From NCBI GenBank assembly GCA_022316685.1, contig JAKJHU010000023.1, positions 8,678,096-8,742,095 on the forward strand: 64,000 nt of DNA, read 5' to 3'. This stretch comes from Progne subis subis. Taxonomy: Eukaryota; Chordata; Aves; Passeriformes; Hirundinidae. Shown here piece by piece: positions 1 through 11,314 of this stretch. Made by a program: the position numbers and the translations under genes. The notes beneath the pieces are model-generated. The model saw nothing but the letters and a program-made list of their open reading frames with translations. It was not told the DNA's origin and ran no database searches. Within the stretch, counting starts at the first letter, position 1. Each line of letters starts with the position of its first letter.

Positions 1-1976
1 ACTGTTCATGTACATTGGATTGTATTGAGACTTTCACCTTTAGGAAAGATGTGGTACAGCACTGCACAGAGGGAAGTGATGAGGACAGGGAGGTGTGCTT
101 TGAGCAGCTGTACAGCTGCAGGCAAGACACACACCTGCTGGAGAACGGGGGGGCAAAGCCCAGCGTTGTGGAGGATCCCTTGGCTGAGCAGACCTAGGGA
201 CATCTGTAGATCTATCAGTGGCACTGTGCTCTATACAAGAGGAAGGAAGAACAGCTGGCAAACACAGGGAAGATCATGACCAAAATTTTTTCCCCTCTTA
301 AAGAGAGAAGGATTTCAGAGACAACAGAACACCAAAAAAATGAATTCTGCATTTATCATCACAGGGATAAAGCCAGACTCTCTAATTAAGCAGATGACAT
401 AACTGTGCTGTAATATCAAGATTTTGCTCTGTGATTTGCAAACAAGCTGCACTTGCACAATCCAGAAAGAAAAAAGCCATACAGATTAGGACAGCTAAGC
501 CCTGCTCTCACTTACATTAGTATATACCCACACTTACTCAGCTCAAAAGACCTACAGATGAGAATGTGATACGAGGAGTTTCATTTCCTCAGACAGTTCT
601 CTCACTAGCTCAGCCAAGCCTCCTTCTCACTGCGGTTTCCAATCACAGCCCAGCACTCTGCTCTGATTACACACTCATCCTGGAACCACAAAAAATCTCC
701 CTCAGTCTCATCTGTGGTTGATGTGGTTGATACATCACCAGCAAAGTCACTGTACAGCTGCTGAGTACGTAGCTTAAATACCGTTGAACACCTAAGGCTT
801 GATTCTGTTAATCAGGACAGCTTCATCAATCCTCAAGGAGATACGAATACTCCACAATGCTCCAAAGGGGAGGAAATACAGAGCACAATTTTTTAAATGG
901 CATATTCATGACAAACACCTAGAAGAGGGCATGGTCTTGTTTACCCTGCTGTAAACTCACTTTGCTGTACTTAGCAGAAGTACTCGGGATTTAGAGGGGT
1001 ACAGCAGAAGGCAAAACTAAGCCAAATTCTCCTCTCAAGCAATTGCTTTTCCTAAAACGGATACTGAGAGGTCAGAACCAACACCAACCTCTGCTACTCC
1101 AGAATTCCAACCTTCAGCCCTATCTATCAAAAAACCACGTATCCACAAGTGCTTGGAAGTGTATGCACCAGTGAGAGCACAAAATCATTACACTGCTGTG
1201 AACACGAGCCATACTCAGCAGAAATCAGCTCTTAGGACTACAGAGCTTTTCACTGCTTTTATAGTTTGGGCGGAGGAGAAACAGGATTCAAGTACTGCTC
1301 ATAACACAAGTTCTATATTGCCTTGATCTTTATCCTCCTCCCCCTCCTCCACCCTCCCCTCGTCGCTCTTCAGGGCCACTCTTTAAACAGAAAGAAGTCA
1401 TTAGCCAAACTTCCTTATTTTATGGTCCCGATAGTTAGGTAACGACGATGCAGTTTTATTATTTCTACTAAACAGCGTTCGATCGGGAATTCAGAGACAC
1501 TTCTAAGGGGAACGTGGGGAACGTCGGGGAAGGGGGACAGGCCAGCAAAGGGAGAAAATCCAAATATGCCCGAGTGCGACGGATCATCTCCATCAGCGCC
1601 GGCGCCCAGCTGACAGACCTCGTCCTCCTCCCTGGCCAAACCCTTGGCTGCAGAAGATACGTCCCGAGAGCCCCGCCAGCCAGCTCCTTACGTAAGGCAC
1701 AAACCACTGACATCATCCCTCCCGCCGGCATCGCCGCGGCGCCCAGCGGCGCCCACAGACCCGACCCGACCCGCGCCCGCCCGTTCCCTTCCCACTCTGC
1801 TGCCCCGCCAGGGCTCCTTTCCCACCCACTCTGCCCCCGAACTTTTGCACGGCAGGTTGCCAGGGGATGGCTTTCCCCGCCGGGCGCCCCGCGCCGCGGT
1901 GCGCTCCATCCATCCCGCGGTGCGTCCCATCCATCCCGCGGTGCTCCCCATCCATCCCGCATTCCGTGGTACTTAC
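1..1976 (-). other. NHS: NHS intron 1, 5' portion
   Basis: Reading leftwards from the exon 1 donor, this is the beginning of NHS intron 1; no acceptor or second exon is recognisable before the window ends. NHS intron 1 is very large in mammals, so this is expected. The first 300 bases after the donor are still GC-rich and belong to the CpG island. They include a three-copy 21-bp repeat and give long open frames only because stop codons are rare there. Below about 1400 the sequence becomes ordinary AT-richer DNA. A pyrimidine-rich stretch at about 1330-1375 is the only other visible structure. I see no gene or transposon in 1-1300. Confidence 0.75.
1897..1959. repeat. 21-bp minisatellite, three copies, next to the NHS exon 1 donor
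   Basis: Three head-to-tail 21-bp units lie at 1897-1917, 1918-1938 and 1939-1959. They share the frame CGGTGC...CCATCCATCCCG and differ at only a few bases in the middle. The array begins 17 bases inside the intron from the donor. Because the unit is a multiple of three and GC-rich, it creates a repetitive open frame (DGW.APR-like) on the minus strand, which is intronic. Confidence 0.85.
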
Positions 1977-1980
1977 GCAC
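1975..1980 (-). promoter_or_regulatory. NHS: Splice donor of NHS exon 1
   Basis: On the minus strand the exon ends GTGC and the intron starts GTAAGT, a near-ideal U1 target. The position matches the point where the protein similarity to NHS (…KQEAV) stops, leaving one base of a split codon. Confidence 0.85.
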
Positions 1981-2373
1981 TGCCTCCTGCTTGGGGTCGA
2001 GGCCGCGCACGGCTCCCTGGAGGCCGGCGATGCGGCCGTGCAGCGCCCGTACGCGGCGGTGGGTGCCCTGGATGTCAGCCTCGACCTCCTGGAAAAGGGT
2101 GCAGGCGTGCCGGGCCACGTCGGAGAGCTGTCGGAGGATCCGCGACAGGGCGACGTTGCTGACCGAGCAGAGGTCCAGCACCATCAGCACCGCCGCCGCC
2201 TCCCTCTCCCCGCCGCCGGCCGCCTCGGCGCCCTCGCTCGCCGTCCCCGGCTCCTCCGGCGGCGGGTCCCGCGGCGGCGGCGGCTCCGCGCCCCAGCTCT
2301 CCTCCAGCACGGAGGCGGCGGGCTGCCGCCGGCACAGCCGCTGCGGCTCCACGGTCCGCTTGGCGAAGGGCAT
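1977..2373 (-). CDS. NHS: NHS (Nance-Horan syndrome protein) exon 1, coding part
   Basis: This is the first coding exon of an NHS-family actin regulator, a WAVE-like scaffold that acts at cell junctions and lamellipodia and is needed for lens, tooth and craniofacial development in mammals. It encodes 132 codons plus one base. The N-terminus begins [14 protein letters not shown], close to the start I know for NHS. A Pro/Glu/Gly-rich stretch follows (about residues 25-60). Residues 64-132 form the leucine-rich helical WAVE homology domain, with [21 protein letters not shown] and LDPKQEAV. The ATG has G at -3. The reading ends at GTGC followed by GTAAGT (donor GT at 1976-1975), so the exon ends in phase 1; the open frame beyond that is intron read-through. 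NHSL1 and NHSL2 are the alternatives, but the start and the helical block fit NHS best. The remaining exons lie left of the window. The exon is intact, with no frameshift. Confidence 0.87.
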
Positions 2374-2760
2374 GGCCGAGCCCTCGGCCGGAGCTCTCCC
2401 GGGCTCCCGCGGGCACTGGCGGGGATCGCTGTCCTCCTCCTCCTCCTCCTCCTGCTCCTCGTCCTTCTCCTGGCCGCCGCTCCTCGCCCGCCGCCGTCAC
2501 TCGCGGGCGGCCGCCGGCGGGCGGCTCATCGCCTCGCTCCCTCCCTGCGCGGGGCTCCTGGGCTGCGGGGCGGCCGCCGCGCCGCCGAGCATCCGCCGCT
2601 GCCGCCGCGGGGAGCCGGGGCGCATCCGCGCCGCCTCGCTCGCTCGCTCGCTCTCACGCCGTCCCGCTCCGGCGGCGGGTGTGAAGGGGCGGCCCGAAAA
2701 CCCGGAGAGAGGAATCCCGCGGCCGCGAGGAGGAGCGAGCCGCCGAGCCTCCCGCCCGGG
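2374..2760 (-). promoter_or_regulatory. NHS: Presumed NHS 5'UTR and core promoter
   Basis: This GC-rich stretch lies directly upstream of the NHS start codon and should hold the 5'UTR and the transcription start. It contains (TCC)7 on the plus strand, a CTCG-type run at about 2636-2651, and many CpGs. It has no convincing upstream coding segment; the open frames here are in other phases and arise from high GC. The boundary between 5'UTR and promoter is a guess. Confidence 0.5.
2432..2452. repeat. (TCC)7 / (GGA)7 trinucleotide tract in the NHS leader
   Basis: Seven uninterrupted TCC units on the plus strand read as GGA in the NHS sense direction, ending about 60 bases before the ATG. If transcribed, it gives a purine-rich run in the 5'UTR. 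Confidence 0.85.
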
Positions 2761-2768
2761 AGAGCGGC

Positions 2769-2787
2769 GGGGCGGGGGCGGGCGGGG
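2769..2787 (+). promoter_or_regulatory. G-quadruplex motif in the NHS promoter
   Basis: Four G-tracts of 4, 5, 3 and 4 bases are separated by single C loops (2769-2772, 2774-2778, 2780-2782, 2784-2787). This is a canonical, very stable type of quadruplex pattern. It lies on the template strand of NHS and overlaps GC-box motifs. Confidence 0.75.
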
Positions 2788-5700
2788 AACCGGGGCGGTG
2801 CCGAGCTCCCGCCGCCGCGGGGAGGCGCTGCGGGGCGGGCGCGGCGGCTCCGGCCGCCCCTGTCGGGCGGGGAGCGCTGCTCCGGGCGCGATCGGCCTCC
2901 TCGCCCCCGGCGCGGCCCGGGTCCTCGCCGGCGGGAGCGCTGCTCAGGTGCGCAGAAGAAGAAGGAGAAGCTGTTTGGAGGGGCAGAAGGGAACCCAACT
3001 CCGCAAGGCCCGGCTGCTGCGGGAGGGTGGTGCCCGCCCGCTGGTGTCACCTACTGGGGCACCGCGGAGGTTGTTGCACTCCCTGGGGTCAAGTGCGTGC
3101 GCTCGGGCACCGGCTTCTTAGGTGTCGGGGAAAGCTGGGTTCCCGTCAGACAAGGAGCGCTGCTTCTGACGCAACACAGCTCGGCTTGAGTACGTACACT
3201 TCTGAAAGGTGAACGTGCCTGACAAGCAAGGCATGAAATCTGAACACAAGCTGTGAATTATTGGTGGTAAATACTACTGAAAGATGTACTGTAAAATGAG
3301 ATCCAGGCAGACGCGAATGCAGGCATTCCACAGTTTGGAAATAGCAGCTTGTTTGCCCGCTTGACCTTAACCTGTCATACTTGCACTTGAGTGTTGTGGT
3401 ACAGTCTGTCATTACATGACCACATAGAGGCAGCTTTTAATTACCTCTGGTCAAACAGCCTGAGTTGCAGAGAGCACCGCTGCCAGCCTGGCGATATGCA
3501 TACCCCCACGTTCTGCAGATGCAATGGCATCCTGAGACAAGCTTAAGTCCAGAGGGGAGGTACAGCTGCTTTTGCAGAGATCAGAGTCTGAGCTGATGAA
3601 CTTTGCTGGCCCTACTGCTGGCTTTTAGCATGGACCATTCATGTGCCTTCACGTTTTGCCTCTGGAAAGAGGAGCACACTGTGACACAAAGTCAGCTCAG
3701 CTCTTTAGCTCACGTTTCTGACTTGGCTTGAAGTGGGTTCCAGCCCTATTGTTGGGCAGGGAGGAAGGCACAGAGCCTGTCCCAAACCCAGCACCACTTT
3801 CCCATGCTTCCTGGGGGCCTTGAAGTTCAGGTGTGACCCAGGAGGAGCAAGCAGGGACTTGAGAGCTGTCAGAGGTCCAGGAGCAGTGCTCAAACAGTAC
3901 TAAAACTATTTCTTGGATCAAGATAAGCCACTACTAAAATCACGGAGGTATTTGTACCTCACATTGCTGAGTTTCCTCTGCAGCCGGGAGGCTTTTAACT
4001 CTTGTAATGGACCATGTGTTCTCCTCCTCCTACCTGGGGGAGTCATGATAAGTTATTTATAAGCCACTGAAAGGTATTTTAATATTTCACTTGAGACTCA
4101 TAAAGCAGGGGGAAAGTGTTAAGTTTTAATGCTTCAGAAAGAGCAGCAGCCACCCAAACTGATGTGGGATCACAAGAAAGGACCAAGAAACAGCAGTATA
4201 GCATTCACCAGGCAGGGGCAGGAGATACCTCTGAGAAAATCAGCTCAGGCGGTCATTTGGCCTCTCTCTCAGGAATATGATAAGCCAGTGAATTGAGCCA
4301 TAGGTAACAGGTAAAAGCTGCAAGGGGTAGGATTTTAAATTACCTTACCACAGCCTCCCAATTGTGTCTACTCTCTGATCAGCTCAGACAGGACAAGAGC
4401 TGTGCAGCTCTCTTCCTTCCCTTGAAAGCAGCACTTTGGTTCTGGCAGTATATCCCTACTTGACCTCGGCAAAACTACCAGAAGCCAGTGCTTTTCCCAG
4501 TCTGTTATTACTACTTCTCATTTACACAGACTCCATGGTCTCTCTTTTCATCCCATGCTTGGTACAGCTTACCTTAGGGACCCTGCTAGTCCCATGACAA
4601 TTGTGTGACTTGAGAACAGGACACACAGCACCAAACCACACAGGAATGAACTTGTTGAAAAGAGGAAGGTTCTGCCAAGTCTGTGCATCTCCACCACAGG
4701 GAGCATATTTTTCATTTTGGAGGTTTGCAGCATTACTGTCCTTCCCTCCACAACTCTGGATGTTGCATTTCCTTATTCACTGCAAGCAGAACAGACTCCA
4801 TATGCAGCTTGGGTGAGGGGCACTGGCACTTTGTACCAGGCTGGTGGAGGTACTGGGTCACTGTCCTCTGGTCAGAACACATCTCCTGTCTTTGCAGGCA
4901 CTGGGGAGTCAGGTTGCCCCAGTCATGCGCTTACTATGTGCTTTTTATTAGTAATATTGTGTGGTGTAAATCCAAATTCAGTAGCTTCTCAGGTGCCCCT
5001 GGGATTGCTGTTGGTATGTCTGCTCAGTAGCAGATGTAGTAAGAGGGGAGCAATCCCAAAGGTTAACCTCAGTCTCACCCAATGGGTCTTTGGAGTCTCT
5101 CATAGCAAAAGGAGAGGGAAAAATCTTCCATGGGGGATTTTGAATGTTGTATTGGTTCTGAAGTGCCCTTCAGAGGTGCCAATCCCTCTGCACTGACTGG
5201 AAGCTTCTCTTGGCTGGAGTTAAACCTCAAGGCCCAGAGTATTTAATTGGTGAACACATCAGCCTGCACCAATCAGCTGCATCACTAGACTTCAAGAAGC
5301 ACTTGCTGACCTTAAAGGTTGAGACGTGTCAGAAAGAATGAGAGTCATGAACAGAGATAAATAGATGAAACAATTCCTTGTGTGTTTATTTAGGACAGGG
5401 AAAAATGTCATGTTGAGCTGTACTGCTTTCTTGCATGTGCATGAGCTGTATTCACGGTGTTAGTTGCTATACAGTTAGGTTGGGATGCTGCCTGGATGGC
5501 ATTGGCTTTCACCCGTGTCAGTGAAAGGCAGTGGTTTGCTTTCAAGACACAGCAGTGTGGGAGTGGAAGAGTGGGCTAACAGAGTGAAAGAAAGGTCCTG
5601 CTTGATCTCTCACTGGTGCTGCTGGTGGTAGCAGGCACCTGGTCCTAGCCCACAGTAACTCTTTTGCAGCTTCCCACCCTGTTCCTGGCGCTGTGCTCCT

Positions 5701-8700
5701 TCCCTCGCTCACGTTGGCTGCTGGTAAGTCTGGCAAGGGAATATTCCTGCGATGGAGATAGAGGACAGAGCCACTGGCAGATAAGAAGGGATCTGGTTTC
5801 CTGCTGCAGGGAGCTACAGTAAGAAGGGAGGTGGGATTAGGCAATCTCACCCGGTTTGGCAGGGCTGCTCTGGCCTGCTGCAGTGTCTCTTGCTCTGCAG
5901 TGCCAGAAAGGGAGGAGAGGCTGATGAGTGCTGGAAGCTATTGTCATTTCCTCCTCTTTCCACAGCTGTCAGGAAGGTGCCTTTAGGCATCATATTAATG
6001 AAGTTGTGGCCTTTTGGCCATGATGTGGAATCTGTCATCGCTGGTGCTAGCCCACCCTAAATATATCACTTATTTATTCTCAGCAAAGATGTCACAGACA
6101 AAGCATTCCTAAAGCTGTACACACTTAGGCTAGCAAAGTTATCCTTTTTTAGAAAGTCCTTCAATATTCAGCTGCCGTTCTGCACTTAGACCCAACAGCA
6201 ACATTCCTTGATCACAGTAAGGCCACATTAAATGTAAAAGTTCCTAAGGCAGGAAAGTACCAGCCAAGGAAGTTCCCTGTAAGTTTGGATCTGCTTATTT
6301 AGGACTCTCAATTTGCCAGTTTGTTTCAGCAAGCAAAGGTTAAAATCATTTCCAAAACATGGGACATTAAGATTTTACTGGGAAATACCTTTCTTGAAGG
6401 GGATCCCTAATTTTGAGTGATGTAGTGAGGCAAAAGGCTGGTAATTCAAATTCTGATGGTATGTCCAGGACACAGAGGTGACTTTCTCCTTCAGTGCAGG
6501 CCACACTGCTGAGGTACTGAGACACACATTTTATTTTTGGTTCCTGTTTTCCTAAAACTTTGTTGGCACAAACAGCTACACAAATGTATGCAGCAAACAA
6601 GAGACCACAAATCTCTTCCAGGAGTTGCTATATGAGTATGACTAGATATTGGTGTTCTATAGGTAGGAGTATTCCCTATTCCTCCTTGTTTGTCTCACAA
6701 TACTCACAAAATCATTGTTGCTGCCAGTTTGCCATCACTACTAAAGCTGTGCAGTCTGAATTTTCTCTTGTCCTCTGGGCCAGGGCACCCTTTTTCCTCA
6801 TTTTTTTTCCTTCTTTGAGAAGAAGAATTTTACTGTCCTCAGTAGAGCTGTTTCCTAATCTTTCTCACACCTCCACCTGAGGACGCATACAGGCATTAGA
6901 ATGGCGAGCGTTTCTCTGCATTAATGTCTCTCCTGTCCAACTGCATTTCCCCAGGCACTCATGTGCTGTCACCAGCTTACACTGATCCAGCCCACTACTG
7001 CTCTATCTGGTAGCTGTTAATATTTATATTGCCATAAACCTTTTCACCCTTGAACTATGAGCCCACTGATTCAGTCATTGGTTTAAGTGGGGAAAATACA
7101 GGGCCTGCAGGAGTCCTTGTACCTGTAGCAAAAGAAATTACTGGACTCTGCATGGTGCTGCAAAACAGAACTGAATACACTGAAACTGACTTCCTTTCTC
7201 CAAAGTCTCCTAATTATGGTAGTTATAGAGTTTACCTGTAATCAGAGTAGGGATGACATTTCAATCTGAAGAGTGATTATTAAATTGACACTTCCTTTAA
7301 AATGTGCCTGAAGTCAAGACTGACATGCTAATTGAATTTTATGAGCAAGGAATGTCTGTTTTAATAGGAGAACTTCCTAATCTTTCTATCAAGTTCATGC
7401 TAAGTGCATACCTACTCAAGTGTTTACCATCATTACTACCAGGTATTGCTAGTCAAAGAATAAAAGCCTCAATGGAGCACGCCCCTGATTACAGCAAATG
7501 CTGTAATTTCCTTTGATATCAATATTAGTTTCACATTCATATATCCCATTGACTGCTAGCAAAAGAACATGTCAAGGAAGAAAAAAAACCCCAAAGCCGT
7601 TTAGGCCTTTAAAAATAATAATGGTTAAGAATGTGCAATAAATCCAAGACCAAATCCCAGTGGTGCTGAATATTGCTGGCAAATTTCAGGGTCCCCTAAA
7701 GCACATTAAACCTTTCCAACAGCTCTAGTATGACGGGTGTAAGTATCCCCACCATTATGCTAGAGAACAGTGATCCTCATTCTGTCATCTCAGAAGAAAG
7801 GAGTTGTGTTGAGGACAGTTGGGATGCCTTTCCTAGACTCCGTACCAGAACACAGCACAGCAATACTGCAATACTGGAGCAGCATCCAGCTCCAAGCTGG
7901 ACTTCAGGGAAACGAGATTCTGCCATGTGGGCTGTGCCACTCTGTGTTAGGAAAGGGCAGGTGAGTGCTTCTTCAGAAGACAAAGCTCTCAAGCTAAAGT
8001 CAGGCTCTGTTCTATGTAGGAAAGCTCTGCTGAGGGAACATCACCAGCAACCTCAGCTGGAGTGCTGTGACACCTGACTCCAGCCTGTCCAGAGAACTGG
8101 TTAATTCAGTCTCTACAGTCCCAAGAAGGAGCATTCACAAAGACAAAAAGTTAACGCAGGGGGTTGCATCTTAATAAAACACAGTAAAAGGAGAAGAAGA
8201 AAATAATAAACTGTGTTCTTTACAAAGAAATATAATCCCTTCTAGAGAAACAGAAGGGAAAAAGATGTTTTACTTCCAGTGTGAGCTCCATACACCCTCT
8301 TCTTTTGCTCCGACTTCTTAATTGCACTTGATTTGATAGCAGTGGGGGTTTAACCTACGTTGTGGGTATTTTCACTGTTGTCTTTAATTTTGCCTGCTGG
8401 CATCAGGCAGTTTGTGCACATCAAGCCAAGTCTGCTGTCTTGATTCAGGACTCATATGACCTCAGCTGACATTTTGCCTGTATCAGAACAGTGGGAGTAC
8501 ACTAGTGTAGAGAAAAGAAGAATTATTGGGAACAGAATGTGAAAACCTCATCATCCACAGATGAGCTTTTATCCAGTATTAACAACACAGATTTTTACAC
8601 ATTCCAAAAGAATTTGGCACATTCAGTTTGCATGCTGAACATGTCCTAACTCTCCGTCATACAGTCTAAATGTGAAAGTAATTTCAAGTTTCTGTATTCT

Positions 8701-11292
8701 GGAGCCAATCCAGCTTGTGGTTCATGTCACCAAGTCAAGGGCAGTAAAATGTCACTTCCCCTTACGCTCATGATGAAGAACTGAAAATGGAGATACTCTG
8801 GGAAAGGCTAGGTCAGGTCGATGCCTCCACACTTTCTGTTGCTTCTCCCAGGGACAAGGAACTTTAGTTTGGTTAGGTGAGTGTTTGCTTGGCCTGTACC
8901 TTTCTGTGTTGTGGTGTGACCTTAACTCACTCGTCCCTGGGTGCTGCTTGGACAGGAAAGCACGCTGAGCTCCCTGGCTTTGCAGTGCTCAGAGGGGAGG
9001 CTCAGTCTGCATCACAGGTTTCCTAGCAGTGCCTCATGCCAGCCACTCCTCCAGGGGTTTATCCAAGCTCCTGCCTTGGGCTCGCTGCGATGTGTTCCAG
9101 CAGAGGAAGAGCACAAGTGGCTCGGGTTGGTTTCATCAAACTGATGAGTTTCCAGTCTCATGAGGCAGAGTGCATTAGGGTATCGCAAGCTGTAGCCTAC
9201 AGTGTACAGGCCATATTCCAGCTCAGTGGGTCAGAAGTTCAGTTTATTGGAAAACCCGTGCTCCCCGAGTCCAAAATAGCAAAAAAGGGAGCAAATTAGG
9301 ATTGAATACCACTTGGGTAAGTAAATGCAAAAGCTCATGCTACCCTGCACGTACTCTTTCCAGCTGTATGATTTCCATTATGAATATATTTTCTCTGCCA
9401 GGAGTAACTCTTTGATTTTGAAAGAAATCAAAATAACAAAAGATATATAATTACTTTGTAGGTGGGCTAATTCCTTCTTCCATCTCTTTGTCCATGATGG
9501 AGGCAAGAGGAGTAGTTTTATGCTTGGCGGTGCTTCCAGCCCTCTATCAGCAGAAGTGAAAGGCACCCTAAGCATTAATATGTTAAATCTTACCATAAAG
9601 CAACAAAGGTTGGTTCATACTCTTGAGTAGGCTGAATAGTTCCTCCATGTAGCAGAACTGGTGCTGGAAGTACAGACAGTAGCCCAGCTTTTAAGAAGAA
9701 TCTTCATCTGATATAAATCATTTTTAGTTGGAGACCACTTGTGGTCTCATCATGGCCAGTCAAATTAGCTTCCTGTTTTGTTTTACAACAAGTAGTATTC
9801 AAAGTGCTCTGAAAATGCACGATAATAGGAGAAGTCTGATGAAGCAAATGATTACTATTTCAAAGGAAGGCAAAGTTTACAGAAGCATAATTAGTCATCT
9901 GCTCTTAAACCAGAAAAATATGGTGGAGAAAAGATGTCTTTGGGGTTTTAAAAAGAGATACAGAAATACGTTAAGTGATGGAACGTCATTAGAGTCTGCA
10001 TTTATTTTAAGGATAAACAAAGCTATTACACAGTTGCCCACCTTTATATTTACTCTTTCTGTTTTCTTCCTAATGGGCTTTCTTCCTTATGTACAGAAGA
10101 AAAACCCCAGCCCTATCCTGTTTATAGTCGAGTTGCAATATGCTGAAAATTATTACTTCAGATTTTGTATATTAAGTCTGTCTGCTGGCAAGAGGAAAAC
10201 CCTCTCATATTATCTAATTATGGCTTCAAGCAGCACTAATGAAGAAGTTGTGCAGGCTGGGGCCTGTTCTCTCCTCTCTGGAGGCGTCAGCAGAGAGTCT
10301 GTGGTTGTGGTCACACAGAAGAGGGGAGGGAGGCTGGGGCTGCCAGGCACAGCAGCCTGCAGAGGGAAGGTTAGCTCTCAAGAGCACAAGAGTGGAGTCA
10401 AGTCCACTGCCCCAGTGTAGGAATGCAGCCTCGATTCATGAGCCTGAGACCCCCCACCAACGCCTTCTTCCCCTGCCACCCTGGTGGCCTCAGCTGGGAT
10501 GTGTCTCAGAGGGGATGGAGCCCTCCGCGCCTTGGGAAGGAGATGTGCACAGCTTGTGCCAGCACAACTTCAGCACATGTCTACAACTCTGTTCCTGGCA
10601 GTGGGCTGCAAGCCAGCCTGAGAAGCAACTGTCCAGCTTTGGGGAAGTCGTGTCTGGTGGCTGGAGAGACTCAGGTACATATTCACTGGAATCAAAGGGG
10701 CTATCGATGTAAAATAAGGCAACCTCAGTGGAGACTCATGCTAGACAAGCCAGGCTATGTACTCAGAGCAAGGACTGAGACATGGCAATGGAGATCAGAG
10801 AACTTGCTTGTTTAGTATCAACTACCGTTTAGCTGTAAAACCCATGGTAAAAGTCGAACATGCAAGTCACATCTGAGTTCCCTGCTGCCACTGCTTACCT
10901 GTTACAGATTCCAAAGCTAACTAGTTTAGCATTAGCCATGATAATTTTGTAAACACAGTTGAAACCATGGCAGGGGCATATATGTAGTCATTTAGAGTAG
11001 TGCAGAGAATAGTAAAGATACTAGAGAATCAGAAGAAACTCCATTGATAGCTGGCCTACATGAAGAGAAAAGAGGCTCAAAGTTAGATATGAGTTAATTG
11101 GGATTTTCTCCTACATCTCATTAACCTCTTGGATGGAGAATCCAGCAAAGCTGTGATTATTTACCATAGATGCATTCAAAGGATACTGCATAACTTGAGT
11201 TCTGGCACTCTGAAAGTTATTTGCAGCAATGAATTTTTTAAATTCTTTGGAGGAAAGTGAGTGCATATTCCCTTCCCCCACCAAATTTTTTT

Positions 11293-11314
11293 AAAAAAAA
11301 AAAAAAAAAAAAAA
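11293..11314. repeat. Poly(A) tract, 22 bases
   Basis: Uninterrupted run of 22 A directly after a short T run. No retroposed sequence could be recognised next to it. Confidence 0.9.

Larger units (their letters stand above)
1700..2960. promoter_or_regulatory. CpG island spanning the NHS promoter, exon 1 and intron start
   Basis: CpG dinucleotides and G+C are dense from about 1700 to 2960 and fall sharply on both sides; the edges are judged by eye. The island covers the whole first exon. Clustered GC boxes (GGGGCGG and variants, Sp1/KLF type) lie at about 2766-2840, some 400-470 bases upstream of the ATG. No TATA box is evident, as is usual for such promoters. The exact transcription start cannot be read from the sequence. 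Confidence 0.85.

Noticed and set aside
1468..1976. Extension of the NHS frame past codon 132 to 301 codons
   Set aside because: It crosses a consensus GTAAGT donor exactly where NHS similarity stops, so the rest is intron read-through.
1514..3189. Plus-strand open frames of 535 and 440 codons across the CpG island
   Set aside because: They run antisense to NHS exon 1 through very GC-rich DNA where stop codons are rare. Their products are low-complexity Arg/Pro/Ala/Ser sequences with no domain.
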